From Aralia elata (lineage: Eukaryota > Streptophyta > Magnoliopsida > Apiales > Araliaceae): 64,000 nt of DNA. The stretch is taken from NCBI GenBank assembly GCA_034770075.1, contig CM068384.1, positions 91,166,720 to 91,230,719 on the forward strand, written 5' to 3'. This document shows positions 1 through 9,850 of this stretch, piece after piece (the first letter of the stretch is position 1; each line of letters opens with the position of its first letter). The notes below the pieces were generated by a model, which was not told where the DNA came from, made no database searches, and worked only from the letters and a program-made list of their open reading frames with translations. A program made the position numbers and the translations under genes.

Positions 1-1
1 G

Positions 2-1048
2 CATGCTAGTATTAATGGTAAATTTTATGCATTTGTAATAGTTGATGATTTTTCTAGATATACTTGGGTATTGTTTTTAAGAACCAAAGATGAAGCATTT
101 AAAGAGTTTGAGAAAGTGATAAGAAGTTTAGAGACTAAGTATAGTCTCAAACTTATAAAAATTCGGAGTGATCATGTTACTAAATTTCTAAAGGACTTTA
201 CCATATTTTGTGATCAAAAAGGAATAATCCATGAGTTTTCAGCTCCGAGAACCCCTCAGTAAAACGGAGTAGTGGAAAGAAAGAATAGAACACTTCAAGA
301 AACAGCTAGAACACTTTTACAAGAAAGCAAACTCCCAAAGAAATTTTGGGCAGAGGCTGTTAATACATCTTGTTATGTGTTAAATAGAGTTCTTATCCGC
401 CCTATCATTTTGAAAACTCCTTATGAGCTTTTGAACAACAAAATTCCTAATATAAGTTATTTCAAAGTATTTGGATCTAAATGTTTTATTCTAAATACTA
501 GTGATAACTTGGAAAAATTTGATGCTAAATCCTATGAAGGGATTTTTATTGGTTATTCACAAAACAGCAAGGCATATCGTGTTTTTAATATTAACAAGCT
601 ATGTGTTGAGGAATCAGTACATATAACATTTAATGAAACTAACAATGATCTTCCAAAAGAAAGAGAAGAGGATGCAGGTAATTTGGAGATCTCAGTGAAT
701 TCGATAAACCGAAAAAATCTATTCAGCAAGCCAAATGAACAAATTCAGCAAGCTGAATTGGAAAATACACAAGGAGTGGAACAAGGAACAACATAAGAAC
801 TTGAGGAAAATTTCCCCCAATAAGAAGAAGTAATACACGATGTCCAAATGCCAAAGACTGCAAGGTATCTCAAGAATCATCCACCGAAAAACATTATCAA
901 AGATATAAACAAAGGAATCGCCGCACGAAGAAGTTTACAAAATCAATGTGCATTCTCTGCGTTCTTATCACAAGTTGAGCCAAAGAATGCTAAGGAAGCT
1001 ATTCTTGATGAAAGTTGGCTAATGGCAATGCAAGAGGAACTTCAATAA
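2..1048 (+). pseudogene. copia integrase catalytic core and C-terminal part (broken)
   Basis: This frame encodes the end of a Ty1/copia integrase, which joins element cDNA to host DNA in the nucleus. A catalytic-core segment with VDDFSRYTW is near position 50, the second catalytic Asp lies in RSDH near 165, and the catalytic Glu is in GVVERKNRTL near 270. The residue after RSDH is Val where Gly is usual. After the core come the FGSKCF and GIFIGYS segments and a charged linker to the reverse transcriptase. In-frame stops at about 260, 794, 823 and 1046 interrupt it; the first and last are consistent with CAA changed to TAA. There is no frameshift. The protein start is outside the window. Confidence 0.85.
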
Positions 1049-1849
1049 TTTGAACGATGTCAAGTTTGGGAATTGATGCCTCCTCCTAAAGATGTTTCTG
1101 TCATTGGAACAAAATGGGTATTTAAAAACAAGCTGGATGAACATGGGACAATCACTCGTAACAAAGCAAGGCTAGTGGCTCAAGGATATAATCAACAAGA
1201 AGGGATCGACTATGAAGAAACTTACGCTCCAGTTGCAAGACTGGAATCTATCCGAATTTTATTAGCCTTTGCATGTTACAAGAAATTTAAGCTTTATCAA
1301 ATGGATGTAAAAAGCGTGTTCCTAAATGGATACATTAATGAAGAAGTCTATGTCAAACAGCCTCCTGGATTCGAACATGAGAAATACCCAAATCATGTTT
1401 TCAAGCTAAAAAAAGCTCTCTATGGTCTCAAACAAGCTCCAAGAGCTTGGTACGCGAGGTTGAGTAAGTATCTTCTTATTAGTGGTTTCACTAGAGGTAA
1501 AATTGATTCCACATTATTTATTATGCATGATAAAAATGATATAATTATTGTTCAAATATATGTGGATGACATAATATTTGGTGCTACTAATGATTTCCTT
1601 TGTGAGTGGTTTTCAAAATGTATGCACAAGGAATTTGATATGAGTCTTATGGGAGAGCTAAATTACTTTTTGGGGCTTCAAATTAAGCAAACTAAGGAAG
1701 GGATCTATATTCATCAAACCAAGTATACAAAAGAGCTTCTCAAAAGATTTGGTTTTGAAGGATCCAACCTAAAGGCTACACCAATGAGTACATCGATAAA
1801 ACTTACATCAGATGATAAAGGTACAGATGTAGAGTTAACCAAATTTTGA
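1049..1849 (+). pseudogene. copia reverse transcriptase
   Basis: Copia-type RT domain, about 260 residues. It begins with the conserved VIGTKWVFKNK segment, then ARLVAQGY and YEETYAPVARLES, MDVKSVFLNG, ALYGLKQAPRAWY, and the polymerase active site YVDDIIFG near 1560-1580. The active-site aspartates are present. It continues in frame from integrase and ends at a TGA (1847-1849). The normal link from RT to RNase H (the GSLLYLT and RPDI region of related elements) is absent, so a stretch of about 60 codons appears deleted here without changing frame. It would copy element RNA into cDNA in gag particles; this copy cannot produce a full polyprotein. Confidence 0.9.
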
Positions 1850-2299
1850 GATGCAGACTATGCAGGGTTTCAAGTTGATAGAAAAAGTACAAATGGTGCT
1901 TGTACATTTTTGGGACAAAGTCTAGTTTCATGGCATAGTAAAAAGCAAACTTCAGTTGCTTTATCAACAACTGAGGGTGAATATTTAGCTGCAGGGAGTT
2001 GTTGTTCTCAAATATTATGGATGAGACAAACTTTATGTGATTTTGATATAATTTGCAATAATGTGCCTATATATTGTGATAATTCTAGTGCTATTGATAT
2101 TTCAAAAAATCCTATTTTGCATTCACGTACAAAACATATAGAGGTAAGACATCATTTTTTAAGGGATAATGTTTCAAAAGGGCTAGTCAAACTAGTTTTT
2201 ATTCCTACAGAAAGACAATTAGCTGATATTTTTACTAAACCTTTGAGTGAGGAAAGGTTTTGTATGCTTAGAAGAGAACTTGGAATGTGCATGGTATAA
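1850..2299 (+). pseudogene. copia RNase H, C-terminal end of pol
   Basis: Copia RNase H starting in the DADYAGF segment, followed by SWHSKKQTSVALSTTEGEY, the CDNSSAI segment and the terminal RTKHIEVRHHF and ADIFTKPL motifs. RNase H removes the RNA strand during reverse transcription. The N-terminal strand is missing because of the deletion just upstream. From position 1850 to the TAA after 2296 there is no stop, so this is the best preserved pol segment of the element. Spacing and motifs match the end of Sirevirus pol, which is usually followed by a third ORF, as here. Confidence 0.88.
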
Positions 2300-2653
2300 T
2301 TGTTATAATTGTGGTTAACGTAATCTTATCATATTCAGCTAATATTTTCTAAATGATATCTGCTAAATTATATCTGTTTGATATGCTTTATCTGTTTAAA
2401 TTATTTTCTAGAAACACGTATCTATTAATAACCAAGGAGTAATTGCCGGTTATCAAGATTAATTGGATAACGTAAAGTCACAATTTTGAAAACCAGAAAA
2501 GTAGCCGAACAACCATTGAATTTGAAAAAACGCACGTCTTTCGGTATCAGACTCCTACTTGATTTCTATTTTCTTTTTATTTATATCTTTAGTTCTCTCC
2601 TTCCATAAACCAGATCAAAACCCTTGTTTTTCTCTTCTCAAACCCTTAAAGAT
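2300..2653 (+). other. non-coding spacer between pol and third ORF
   Basis: AT-rich sequence of about 350 bp with no long ORF. Its distal part is pyrimidine-rich (around 2560-2650) and could include a splice acceptor or leader for the downstream ORF, but I see no decisive site. Confidence 0.5.
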
Positions 2654-3323
2654 ATGAAAACCAGGGCTAGTAAATAATTTTCCGGTAAATCAACGGATGA
2701 AGGATCCTCTTTAAAAAATGTTTCTGGATCAAAGATGAAACCCAAGCGAAAGCTAAAGAAATCGTCGATGCATGTGTCGTCCGACGCCACTATTTTATCC
2801 GACGATTCAGATTTAAGTTTCTCTTTTTTAAAGGCTTCAGAAGACGAACCGATTCAATAAGGGAAGTTGAAACAACCAGTGCATGAAGACCATACCACTT
2901 CACAGCCAGAATCTCCTTCAAATCTGGTAAATCCGTTCTCATCTTCCTTTGATATACCAGAAAATTTCTTCAGGGGTTACAGCTTTGAAACTCGTTTTAA
3001 ACAATCTATTGTTACAAAGCAATTTGTTTATGAAAAATCTCTGGATCGGTTCTATTTCAAAAACTCTGTTTTGGAAAAACTTTTCAATTCTTATGAAATA
3101 TCTTCTATGTTGTTTCCTCCTACTATTGCATGTCCTCGATTAGTTCAATAGTTTTATACTAATCTTGAGTGCAATGGAGATTGTTACACGACATATGTTT
3201 AGGAAAAATCCTTATTTTTTACTAGTATTGATTTTGGTAATATTCTCGGTATATCCTTTGCTGGACCCTGTCCCTTTACTCTAAAAGGTGCTGCTAACAT
3301 TCCTTTTCCACCTATGGAACAAC
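2654..3323 (+). pseudogene. third ORF of the Sirevirus (env-position protein), 5' half
   Basis: Reading from the ATG at 2654 gives a Lys/Ser-rich N-terminus, an acidic serine stretch (SDDSDLSF), then a globular part with FETRFKQSIV and, after two further stops, FYTN and YTTYV segments. In-frame stops at about 2675, 2858, 3149 and 3200 break it. It shares frame 2 with pol. The sequence resumes at 6541 after the solo LTR. Sirevirus third ORFs are often called env-like, but their function is unproven; I see no signal peptide or clear membrane anchor. The FYTN region resembles the domain in the Athila-type ORFs of this window. Confidence 0.7.
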
Positions 3324-4031
3324 TGTAACGATCGCGGATCGTGGGTAGCTTTGTAACACGAGCCTATGAATTTTATTGAATAAATTGAACTTTTATTTAT
3401 AATATTCCGTGTTATGTGTGTGAATATTTTATTACTACATATGATGTGTATATGATAATTTTTGATTGATATTATTTTTATTGGTATTGATTAAATCGTT
3501 AGAGAAATAACGCTAAAGCGCTATTTACGCCAAGATGCCTTTTCGATTTTATGACTTTTCATAATTTTGTCAAAGCGTTAATGAGAGGGGTTAATAATCC
3601 AAGTGTGGGATTTTATTTGAGCCCAATTGGATATTTATTAGAAGCCCAATTAGAATTAAATTAGAAGTCCAAGAGTGCCCCAAGTTGAAGCCAAAGACCC
3701 ATGGGTCAAGACCATGAACCAAACCCACCATCCATGACCCAAACTCATGACCCATGAAGGGAAATGGGTAATATATTGCAGCTGGTCATTTGTAGAAGGA
3801 AGAAGAGTACGGGAGAATGAAGAGAGGGAGAAGGAATGAAGAACGTGATGCATTTGGGGACAAGCAACGCTGCATTTGGTAGAGGAAGAACAACTCGGGA
3901 GAAGGGAGGGGGAGAGCCCAATGGCTGACCAAACCTTGGAGGAGCCGAAGCTCTCCTACCCGAGCATTGGGAGCTGCCATGTCTGGCATGCTCAGCCCTC
4001 AACCCATCTATGAAGCTCTGATCACTTCTTC

Positions 4032-4039
4032 TATATATA
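4032..4039 (+). promoter_or_regulatory. putative TATA box in the solo LTR
   Basis: TATATATA sits about 700 bp into the LTR and is followed by a pyrimidine-rich stretch, a usual layout for an LTR promoter. Transcription from here would read into position 4060 and beyond. No experimental support. Confidence 0.5.
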
Positions 4040-4830
4040 CTCTCCCATTGCTTAGCCTCCATTCCTTTCACTTGTTGCTTGGTAAGATAGCTGAAAATTG
4101 AGAGAGTGTAGGAATTGAGTGTGAACGGGTGAATTGAGGAAGAAGAAGGAGTGTGGTAGCAGCTGCTATTTGATTCATTAACACATTAGAACAAGCTCAA
4201 GAGGTATGCAATATAGAGCTTAGCTCATTTCCACATTCTTTCCAAGTTTCTAGTTTTGCTATGGTTGCTTGTTGGAGTAATGTTGCTGAAATTGCTTGGT
4301 TGTTCATGAACGTGTGTATATGTTGTTAGCTCTGTATAAAGCTTGTTAATAATGTGTAAAAGTGGAACAATGAATGAGAATCAAACCTTTGCATAAGGAA
4401 TCAAGAAAGGGACTGAAATGGACATTAGTGGACTGTTATTCATATTTTGTTAATAATGAAGTTGTAATCATCTTGGTTTGGTTGTGTGCATTGGTTGTGT
4501 ACTGGTTGTATATGTCCAGAAGCTATGGGAGTTGATTTCATATGTGAAGTCAATGGTAACCATGTAATGATAGGCTATGAGTTATGAACTCTAAAGCCAT
4601 GCCCACCAACTATTTGGTTTAATGTCTAAGAGAATGATTTCTCTAAGGAACATGAGAATTAGAGATGATTAATTGATTAAATGTTGTTATGATGCATAGC
4701 TCAGTTGTAAAAGTATGTTTTGAGTCATATAGACATGTTGTATAATGGCTAAGAAGCAAAGGGGACGGATCCAAAATTGTTGGTTTTGGTTCTGCAGTAG
4801 CAGAACCTGAAAGCTCCTGGATGCAGAGGG

Positions 4831-4954
4831 GCGCAGCTGCGCCACTCCCCAGTATAAGACCTGCGCAGCTGCGCTGGTCTGCAGAGCTGAGAGTCCCTGG
4901 ATGCAGAGTGGCGCAGCTGCGCCACTCCCAAGTGTAAGACCTGCGCAGCTGCGC
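4831..4954 (+). repeat. four copies of GC palindrome GCGCAGCTGCGC
   Basis: The exact 12-bp palindrome occurs at 4831, 4863, 4911 and 4943. The copies form two tandem 80-bp units, each with two palindromes 32 bp apart. The surroundings are AT-rich. In this LTR the array lies downstream of the putative TATA box, so it would be in the transcribed part. Confidence 0.95.
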
Positions 4955-5160
4955 TGGTCTGCAGAACTGCAAAGCTTAGTTGTTTCGTGTTGTTGATTTG
5001 ATGCATGTTTACATAGGCCTAACATATTATAAATACCCCAAAGCATATGTATCGTATGTTAGTGTGATAGTTCAATGACCCCAAGCATGAAATGACTAAG
5101 TCACGTGAGATTTGCTTAAATGAAATGAATAGCATAGTTGCATTTTTCGTTTGGCTTTCA

Positions 5161-5232
5161 GGGGGCGCTGCCCCCTACTCCCCCGCCAGCTCACCGGCGA
5201 GCTGGGCAGCCGCTCGCTCACCAGGGAGCGAG
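5161..5232 (+). repeat. three consecutive GC hairpins
   Basis: Three perfect stems follow one another: GGGGGC/GCCCCC with a 3-nt loop (5161-5175), CCAGCTC/GAGCTGG with a 6-nt loop (5186-5205), and CTCGCTC/GAGCGAG with a 6-nt loop (5213-5232). They stand out in an AT-rich LTR and could fold in RNA or DNA. Confidence 0.85.
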
Positions 5233-6540
5233 ACCCCCGTTTGGGTAGTCGTAGTGGCAATCAATGTTCGTAATGATTATAATGTCTTGATTAATGTAAG
5301 CCAATGTTTGGTGATTATTGTGAGACTAATTGGTATGTGAATATGTGTCTAAATGCGTAGGACATATTTGAAGGACGATTAACGTCAACTAGTAGCAAGC
5401 GCTTAAGGAAAGTTTCCTAAACCCTTGTCTAACCCTTGTGTTGGGCAAGTTCTCTAGCTTCATTCATTTTCAGTATTGAATGCAAGTTTCGTATCTTATA
5501 CAAGAGACGTATATTGTGCAAGTTTATTTGATTCATTTGATTATATTCTCTTGACTCTCATGCGATGTTTGAAGTTTCGATTTACGCAATACATATATGG
5601 TTGTGTGAATTTCTTACTTATGTAAATTTTTCAGTATTTGCACAAGTATTCGAGCTATGTTATGACATAAATTGTTGAAGCTTTCAAGTTCACATATATA
5701 TGAACTGTTATAGAGAACGTCGATGTCATTTGTTTCGGCTAGACAGATATTGAAGCATTTTATTGATTTGATAATAAATCCTTGAAATGTTATTGATGAT
5801 TAAGTAGAGCTATCCAACCGAATTGCTTTGGTTAGGATTCCGAGACATGAATGAGATGAACAACCCTAATATTAGGGGCAGTTTTTAGTCAGTTATTCTG
5901 ACAAGGCATCGAGCGCCTAAACAAATGCATATAGTCGTTTCCAGCTAGAGTGTTGATCAACATAGAGTACAATAGGCTGATCACCTAGAAGTGCTCGTAA
6001 GTAAGACGGTTTGCATTATAATGCTGTGTACCTTTTCAAGAAAGCAAAAGAAAGTTCAAGGTCTTATGACCACTCAATGTCGTTTCAAAAATATATTTTT
6101 AAAACGAAAGCAAAGTATTATTCCTGTTTATTCAGAATATTTCACAACTATTGTTCAGTTGTGGAATAGAAATGATGTGATTGATGATATTGTTGTTATT
6201 CAACTGTTATACTTGCTGGGCAATTGAATGTTCATTCTTGCTTTATATTAAACATTGCAGCTAAGTCCGAGCGGGCCGAAGGTTCCGGTAAGGACAAGGG
6301 AAAGGGCAAGATGAACGTCTAGATGACGTCGTAGTTTATTTGTATTAGTAATGTTGTAATATTAAGACTTATTATGTATTTGGAATGATGTTATGGTATT
6401 AGAACCTGGGAATTGAGAGTAAGACGTGTTGTAATAATATAATAATTAAATTCATGTCTATTATGTTGTATGGAATGGGATGTACCGTGTAGCACCGGAT
6501 TCGGGTTTGAGGTACCCGGATTTGGGGGCGTCACAACAAC

Positions 6541-7571
6541 TTCATATAGTGATGAATGATTTTTCTCTTACTGATTTATTTCTTCCAAAAACTATGAATG
6601 TATGCCCAACTGCATGTGTATTACATAAACTAGTTAGGTATAATATGTTTCCTCGACTTGGTGGTGGGGCAAATTTTACTTATCAGGATTTAGTGGTTGT
6701 GGCTATGATTCTCAAGGGAAAATCATTTAATCTCTCTCAAATGATGTTGTCTCATATGCTCAGTTGCATTCGCCAATCTAAAAAATGTCTTCCTTACAGT
6801 AAGTTTTTAACAAAAGTTTTCAAACATTTCAAAATTTTTCTTGATGATGAAATTTCTGTTTTAAACAATGAATTCATAGATACTGCAAGTCTAACACAAT
6901 CCCATATCACTTTTCTTGCTGGAGAATTTGTTCGTCTTCATCCTAATCCTCCTCCTATTTCCCCTACTCCTGAATCTTCATCTACTTCTCTGCCAAATAC
7001 TCATGGAACTGATATTTTGAATATTCTAACTGAGATTTTACAAAATCACATTTCTATGAAAACTGACTTGGCTGAGATTAGAAATCGAGTTGAGATTCTT
7101 GAAAAAGGAAAATTGCCATTGGATGCACCAGAAATTAATAAATTGTATAATCGTGTTGAAGATGAGTTCATTGATCTTCAGGCAGGTTTTGAGATACAAA
7201 CTTTGGCTATGGTTGAGGCCCTTCAAAGGAAGTTCAATAGAAATACATGCCAGTTAAGTCAAGAGATTAAATTTGTAAGTTATCAAATTGGTGAACTTGC
7301 AGATTTTATGGCAACCAGATTTAATGATGTGGGCAGAAAGTTACATTTTCAAATAATGTACTCCACTATTCCTGAATGGCCAATGTGCAATTGGACAGCG
7401 GAGTTCAAGGATGACTTTCTTGATATGGGGATTCCTCCTTCAACCTTTATCCCCAGGCCACCTCGATTTGCCAAAGAACTCACACTTGCTGAACGTCTTC
7501 ACTGCATCCGGCACCGTGCTTACTTCACCTCCTGCTCTGAACAAAAATTTCACATTGAGGACATTGATTGA
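6541..7571 (+). pseudogene. third ORF of the Sirevirus, 3' half
   Basis: Continuation of the ORF split by the solo LTR, open for about 340 codons to a TGA at 7569-7571. It has a globular part (SLTDLFLP, PRLGGG, YQDLVVVAMILKG), a Pro/Ser linker (near 6945-6990), then a heptad-like stretch (ILTEILQNHISMKTDLAEI, near 7020-7110) suggesting a coiled coil, and a C-terminal segment with TLAERLHCIRHRAYF. No membrane segment is evident. The sequence before 6536 in this frame belongs to the solo LTR. This half has no internal stop. Function unknown; proteins at this position are called env-like only by location. Confidence 0.72.
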
Positions 7572-7917
7572 ATTTGCTCTCTCTCTTTTTGCCTGATGAC
7601 AAAGGGGGAGAGCTTATTTCAATTTTTAAAACATACTCTGGTTTTTGGTTTCTTATGTTGGTTTTAAGACCTTGATACTATGGTTTTTGTGATGGTTTCT
7701 GTGATGTTTTGCTAGGCATGAATGTTTTTCTAATGCCTGTTTGACAATTGGTTGAATATTTGATTGAATATACTTATGGTATTTGTTTTTTTTAATCATG
7801 TTGTTATGAGATGTTATTTGAATATGATACTAACACATGCAGGTCATATGGATTTGTTTCCTGAAATTAAGCTATGCATAAATTTAGGGGGAGCTTCAAT
7901 TATTTATGTTGTCATCA
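7572..7917 (+). other. 3' untranslated region with repeated polypurine tracts
   Basis: Between the third ORF and the LTR are AAAGGGGGAGAGC near 7600 and AGGGGGAGC near 7887, before the main tract at 7918. Repeated polypurine tracts in this region are a known Sirevirus trait. I see no coding sequence. Confidence 0.65.
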
Positions 7918-7933
7918 TCAAAAAGGGGGAGAA
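7918..7933 (+). promoter_or_regulatory. polypurine tract priming plus-strand synthesis (Sirevirus)
   Basis: An A-rich run followed by GGGGGAGAA lies directly against the LTR start TGTTGACTTTG. This position defines the 3' LTR boundary. Confidence 0.85.
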
Positions 7934-9430
7934 TGTTGACTTTGTCATATTCTAAACCTAATGTTTTGATGATGACTTATTCATTGGTACTAAATTCTTT
8001 ATTGTGAATTTCAGGAAATTGTTTCAAGAATTGTTTGATGGGATTCAAGAAGATGGAAGATTATTTGAGTCTTAAGAATTTTTATTGTAAGGTCATTGCA
8101 AATATTTGATTTTTCAATTCAAGGCTCTAGGACATTTACATGCATATTATATATGTGATACGTGCACAGGTGAATTAACTTGAGTACTTTGAATTTGATT
8201 AGTTCACGTTGTTTAATTATGCATAATTATCCATAATTATCCCGAATATGGGTCAGAGTTATTAAATGGCATAAGAAGACGTGTGACAGTAAAATCCTTA
8301 GAAATCTAATATGATATATTTTGACTGTTTGTTTTGAAAAAGAGATGAAAGAGTGGCAGGATATTCTTTCTAGTAATCATTATTCTTTTTGAAGTGGTTT
8401 GTTATATTCTTATCAAAAACGGATATTGCGTTCAGTTAAGTGCTTTAGTTTCAGATATATTACTAACTGACTAAGAACTTGATAAGTGATGTTTGTTTGC
8501 AAACGGCGGAAAATTTGGGATATATTTGCTATGGCAGTAACATTGCAACGGCAGGATAAAATTGAGCTGCAACGGTTATAATTTATCAACGCTATAAATT
8601 ATGCGTTTATCATCTCAGTTAATAAGAACTCCAACAGTGCACCTATCATATACAAAAGAAATATTATTCATATTATCCTGGTGCAATTAAAAATTTGCTG
8701 TTGTGCTTCATATATTCTGATTTTGTTTAGCATATTTTCGTGAGCTATAAATTGGTAATATCCTTCTTAAATTAATTGATCATTGCATACATTAGTTGAG
8801 CCTTGCATTGTTAAATTGCTTATTTGCTTTGATCATTAGACCTCTATTATTGTAAATTTAATTTTTCAGACTAAGTGTTGTCTAAAGGAATTTAATCCAA
8901 GTGGATTAAGGTTTGTTTACATACAGATTCAAGGAAGCATAGGTGCTTAAGGAGTGCATTGGTGCACAAGGAGCAAAAGTGCTCAAGTGAATTATTGTAA
9001 TTCAAAATTTAATAAAATCTGTCTTGTAACGGGAATTATTTTTAAATAAAAGTGAGTCTCCAATACTAGTTAGTATTGGACGTGGAGTAGGCTATTATTA
9101 TAGAGGGTAATAGCTGAACCACGTAAAAAATCTTGGTGTTGATTTTATTGCTTGCTTTAATTATTTAAAAGTTAGTTAATTATTTTTTAATAATTAATAA
9201 CTTGAATATTTTTATTATTCATTATTATCAAGTATATTCATTAAATTATAAAATCACCAAGATATTTTCTTTAACAAAGACTCAATCTAGTAAACCATAT
9301 TCATTCAGTAAGCTGCATTCATCAATATAGTAGACTGTATTCAAAAGTTTGGTATAAATTTTTTAATTGGTAATAGTCTGTATCCACACTTATTCAACCC
9401 CCCTCCTAAGTGTGCCTTATCTGAATTTCA
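7934..9430 (+). repeat. 3' LTR of the Sirevirus
   Basis: About 1.5 kb, beginning TGTTGAC after the polypurine tract and ending GAATTTCA where a Tekay LTR remnant takes over. The end is placed by comparing 9431-9506 with the 3' LTR of Tekay 1 (the same sequence near 25143-25218). The C-rich CAACCCCCCTCC stretch near 9397 is typical of the end of such LTRs. The 5' LTR is outside the window, so LTR divergence cannot be measured. Confidence 0.78.
8593..8600 (+). promoter_or_regulatory. putative TATA box of the Sirevirus LTR
   Basis: TATAAATT about 660 bp into the LTR; a second similar site lies near 8745. Position fits an LTR promoter, but the choice between them is open. Confidence 0.4.
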
Positions 9431-9506
9431 AATATTTATAGTTGTATAGTTTCACGTGAGCACCAGATCTGCTACAGGGAAGTGTAAAGAATTTGGGGGC
9501 GTCACA
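9431..9506 (+). repeat. last 76 bp of the 5' LTR of Tekay 1
   Basis: Nearly identical to the end of the 3' LTR (25143-25218), including CACGTGAGCAC and GGGGGCGTCACA. The rest was separated by the Sirevirus insertion. Confidence 0.85.
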
Positions 9507-9509
9507 GGT

Positions 9510-9521
9510 TGGTATCAGAGC
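9510..9521 (+). promoter_or_regulatory. primer binding site, initiator tRNA-Met (first copy)
   Basis: TGGTATCAGAGC, complementary to the 3' end of plant initiator tRNA-Met, 3 bp after the LTR end. This is where minus-strand cDNA synthesis would start. Confidence 0.88.
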
Positions 9522-9683
9522 TAATAGTACAAATGGTGCAAAGAGCCCCGAACCTCTTGCTGGTGACTCCCAAATGGGGATGCACCGAAGCAAGACTTTC
9601 TGTAAGGGACGCCGAAGGTGTTGGTGGCAAACTGATAGGTACACTTGTGAGGTGCTATCCTTTTACGGATATGAGTCACAGGT

Positions 9684-9695
9684 TGGTATCAGAGC
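9684..9695 (+). promoter_or_regulatory. second copy of the primer binding site
   Basis: The 22-bp string GTCACAGG..GCT that joins LTR end and primer site at 9501-9522 occurs again at 9676-9697. The sequence after the second copy (CTGTAG, then TTAT) matches the leader after the single site in Tekay 2 better than that after the first copy. Confidence 0.75.
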
Positions 9696-9850
9696 TGTAG
9701 ATTATAACTCTAAGGTAGTTAGAAAATACCTTAGGATATAGTCTTTGAGTCCGTAAAATACTTAATTATACATAAAATAATCTTAAAAGCTTTATATTAT
9801 GTGTAAATTTGTTTCGCTATAATACTAAACAACTAAAATTCTTTTGTAGG

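Larger units (their letters stand above)
3324..6535 (+). mobile_element. solo LTR of a Tekay-like gypsy element
   Basis: It starts TGTAACG and ends GGGGGCGTCACA, and is flanked by a perfect 5-bp duplication ACAAC (3319-3323 and 6536-6540). Removing 3,217 bp restores the reading frame of the interrupted ORF. The terminal sequence matches the LTR ends next to the primer sites of both Tekay elements in this window, and the region around 6260-6310 resembles the 3' part of the Tekay 2 LTR. No internal region is present, so it probably arose by recombination between the two LTRs of one element. It contains a TATA box, GC palindromes and a GC hairpin cluster. Confidence 0.92.
1..9430 (+). mobile_element. 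Sirevirus-type Ty1/copia retrotransposon, 3' part
   Basis: The order integrase, reverse transcriptase, RNase H, extra third ORF, polypurine tracts and 3' LTR is seen directly and is the Sirevirus plan within Ty1/copia. Gag, protease and the 5' LTR lie outside the window. All coding parts up to position 3323 share one reading frame, broken by stops and one in-frame deletion. A 3.2 kb gypsy solo LTR interrupts the third ORF. The right end abuts the last 76 bp of a Tekay LTR, so this copia seems to have inserted into that LTR, with AATAT at 9431-9435 as the probable right target duplication; the left copy is not visible. Confidence 0.85.

Noticed and set aside
4643..5046. Several overlapping minus-strand frames in the solo LTR
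   Set aside because: They cover the GC palindrome repeat and translate its tandem units.
6541..7571. Calling the Sirevirus third ORF a true viral envelope
   Set aside because: No signal peptide, glycoprotein features or membrane anchor could be seen; position alone is not evidence of an envelope.
9493..9741. Open frames spanning the LTR end and primer sites of Tekay 1
   Set aside because: They cover cis-signals and leader; no similarity to ORF0 or gag.
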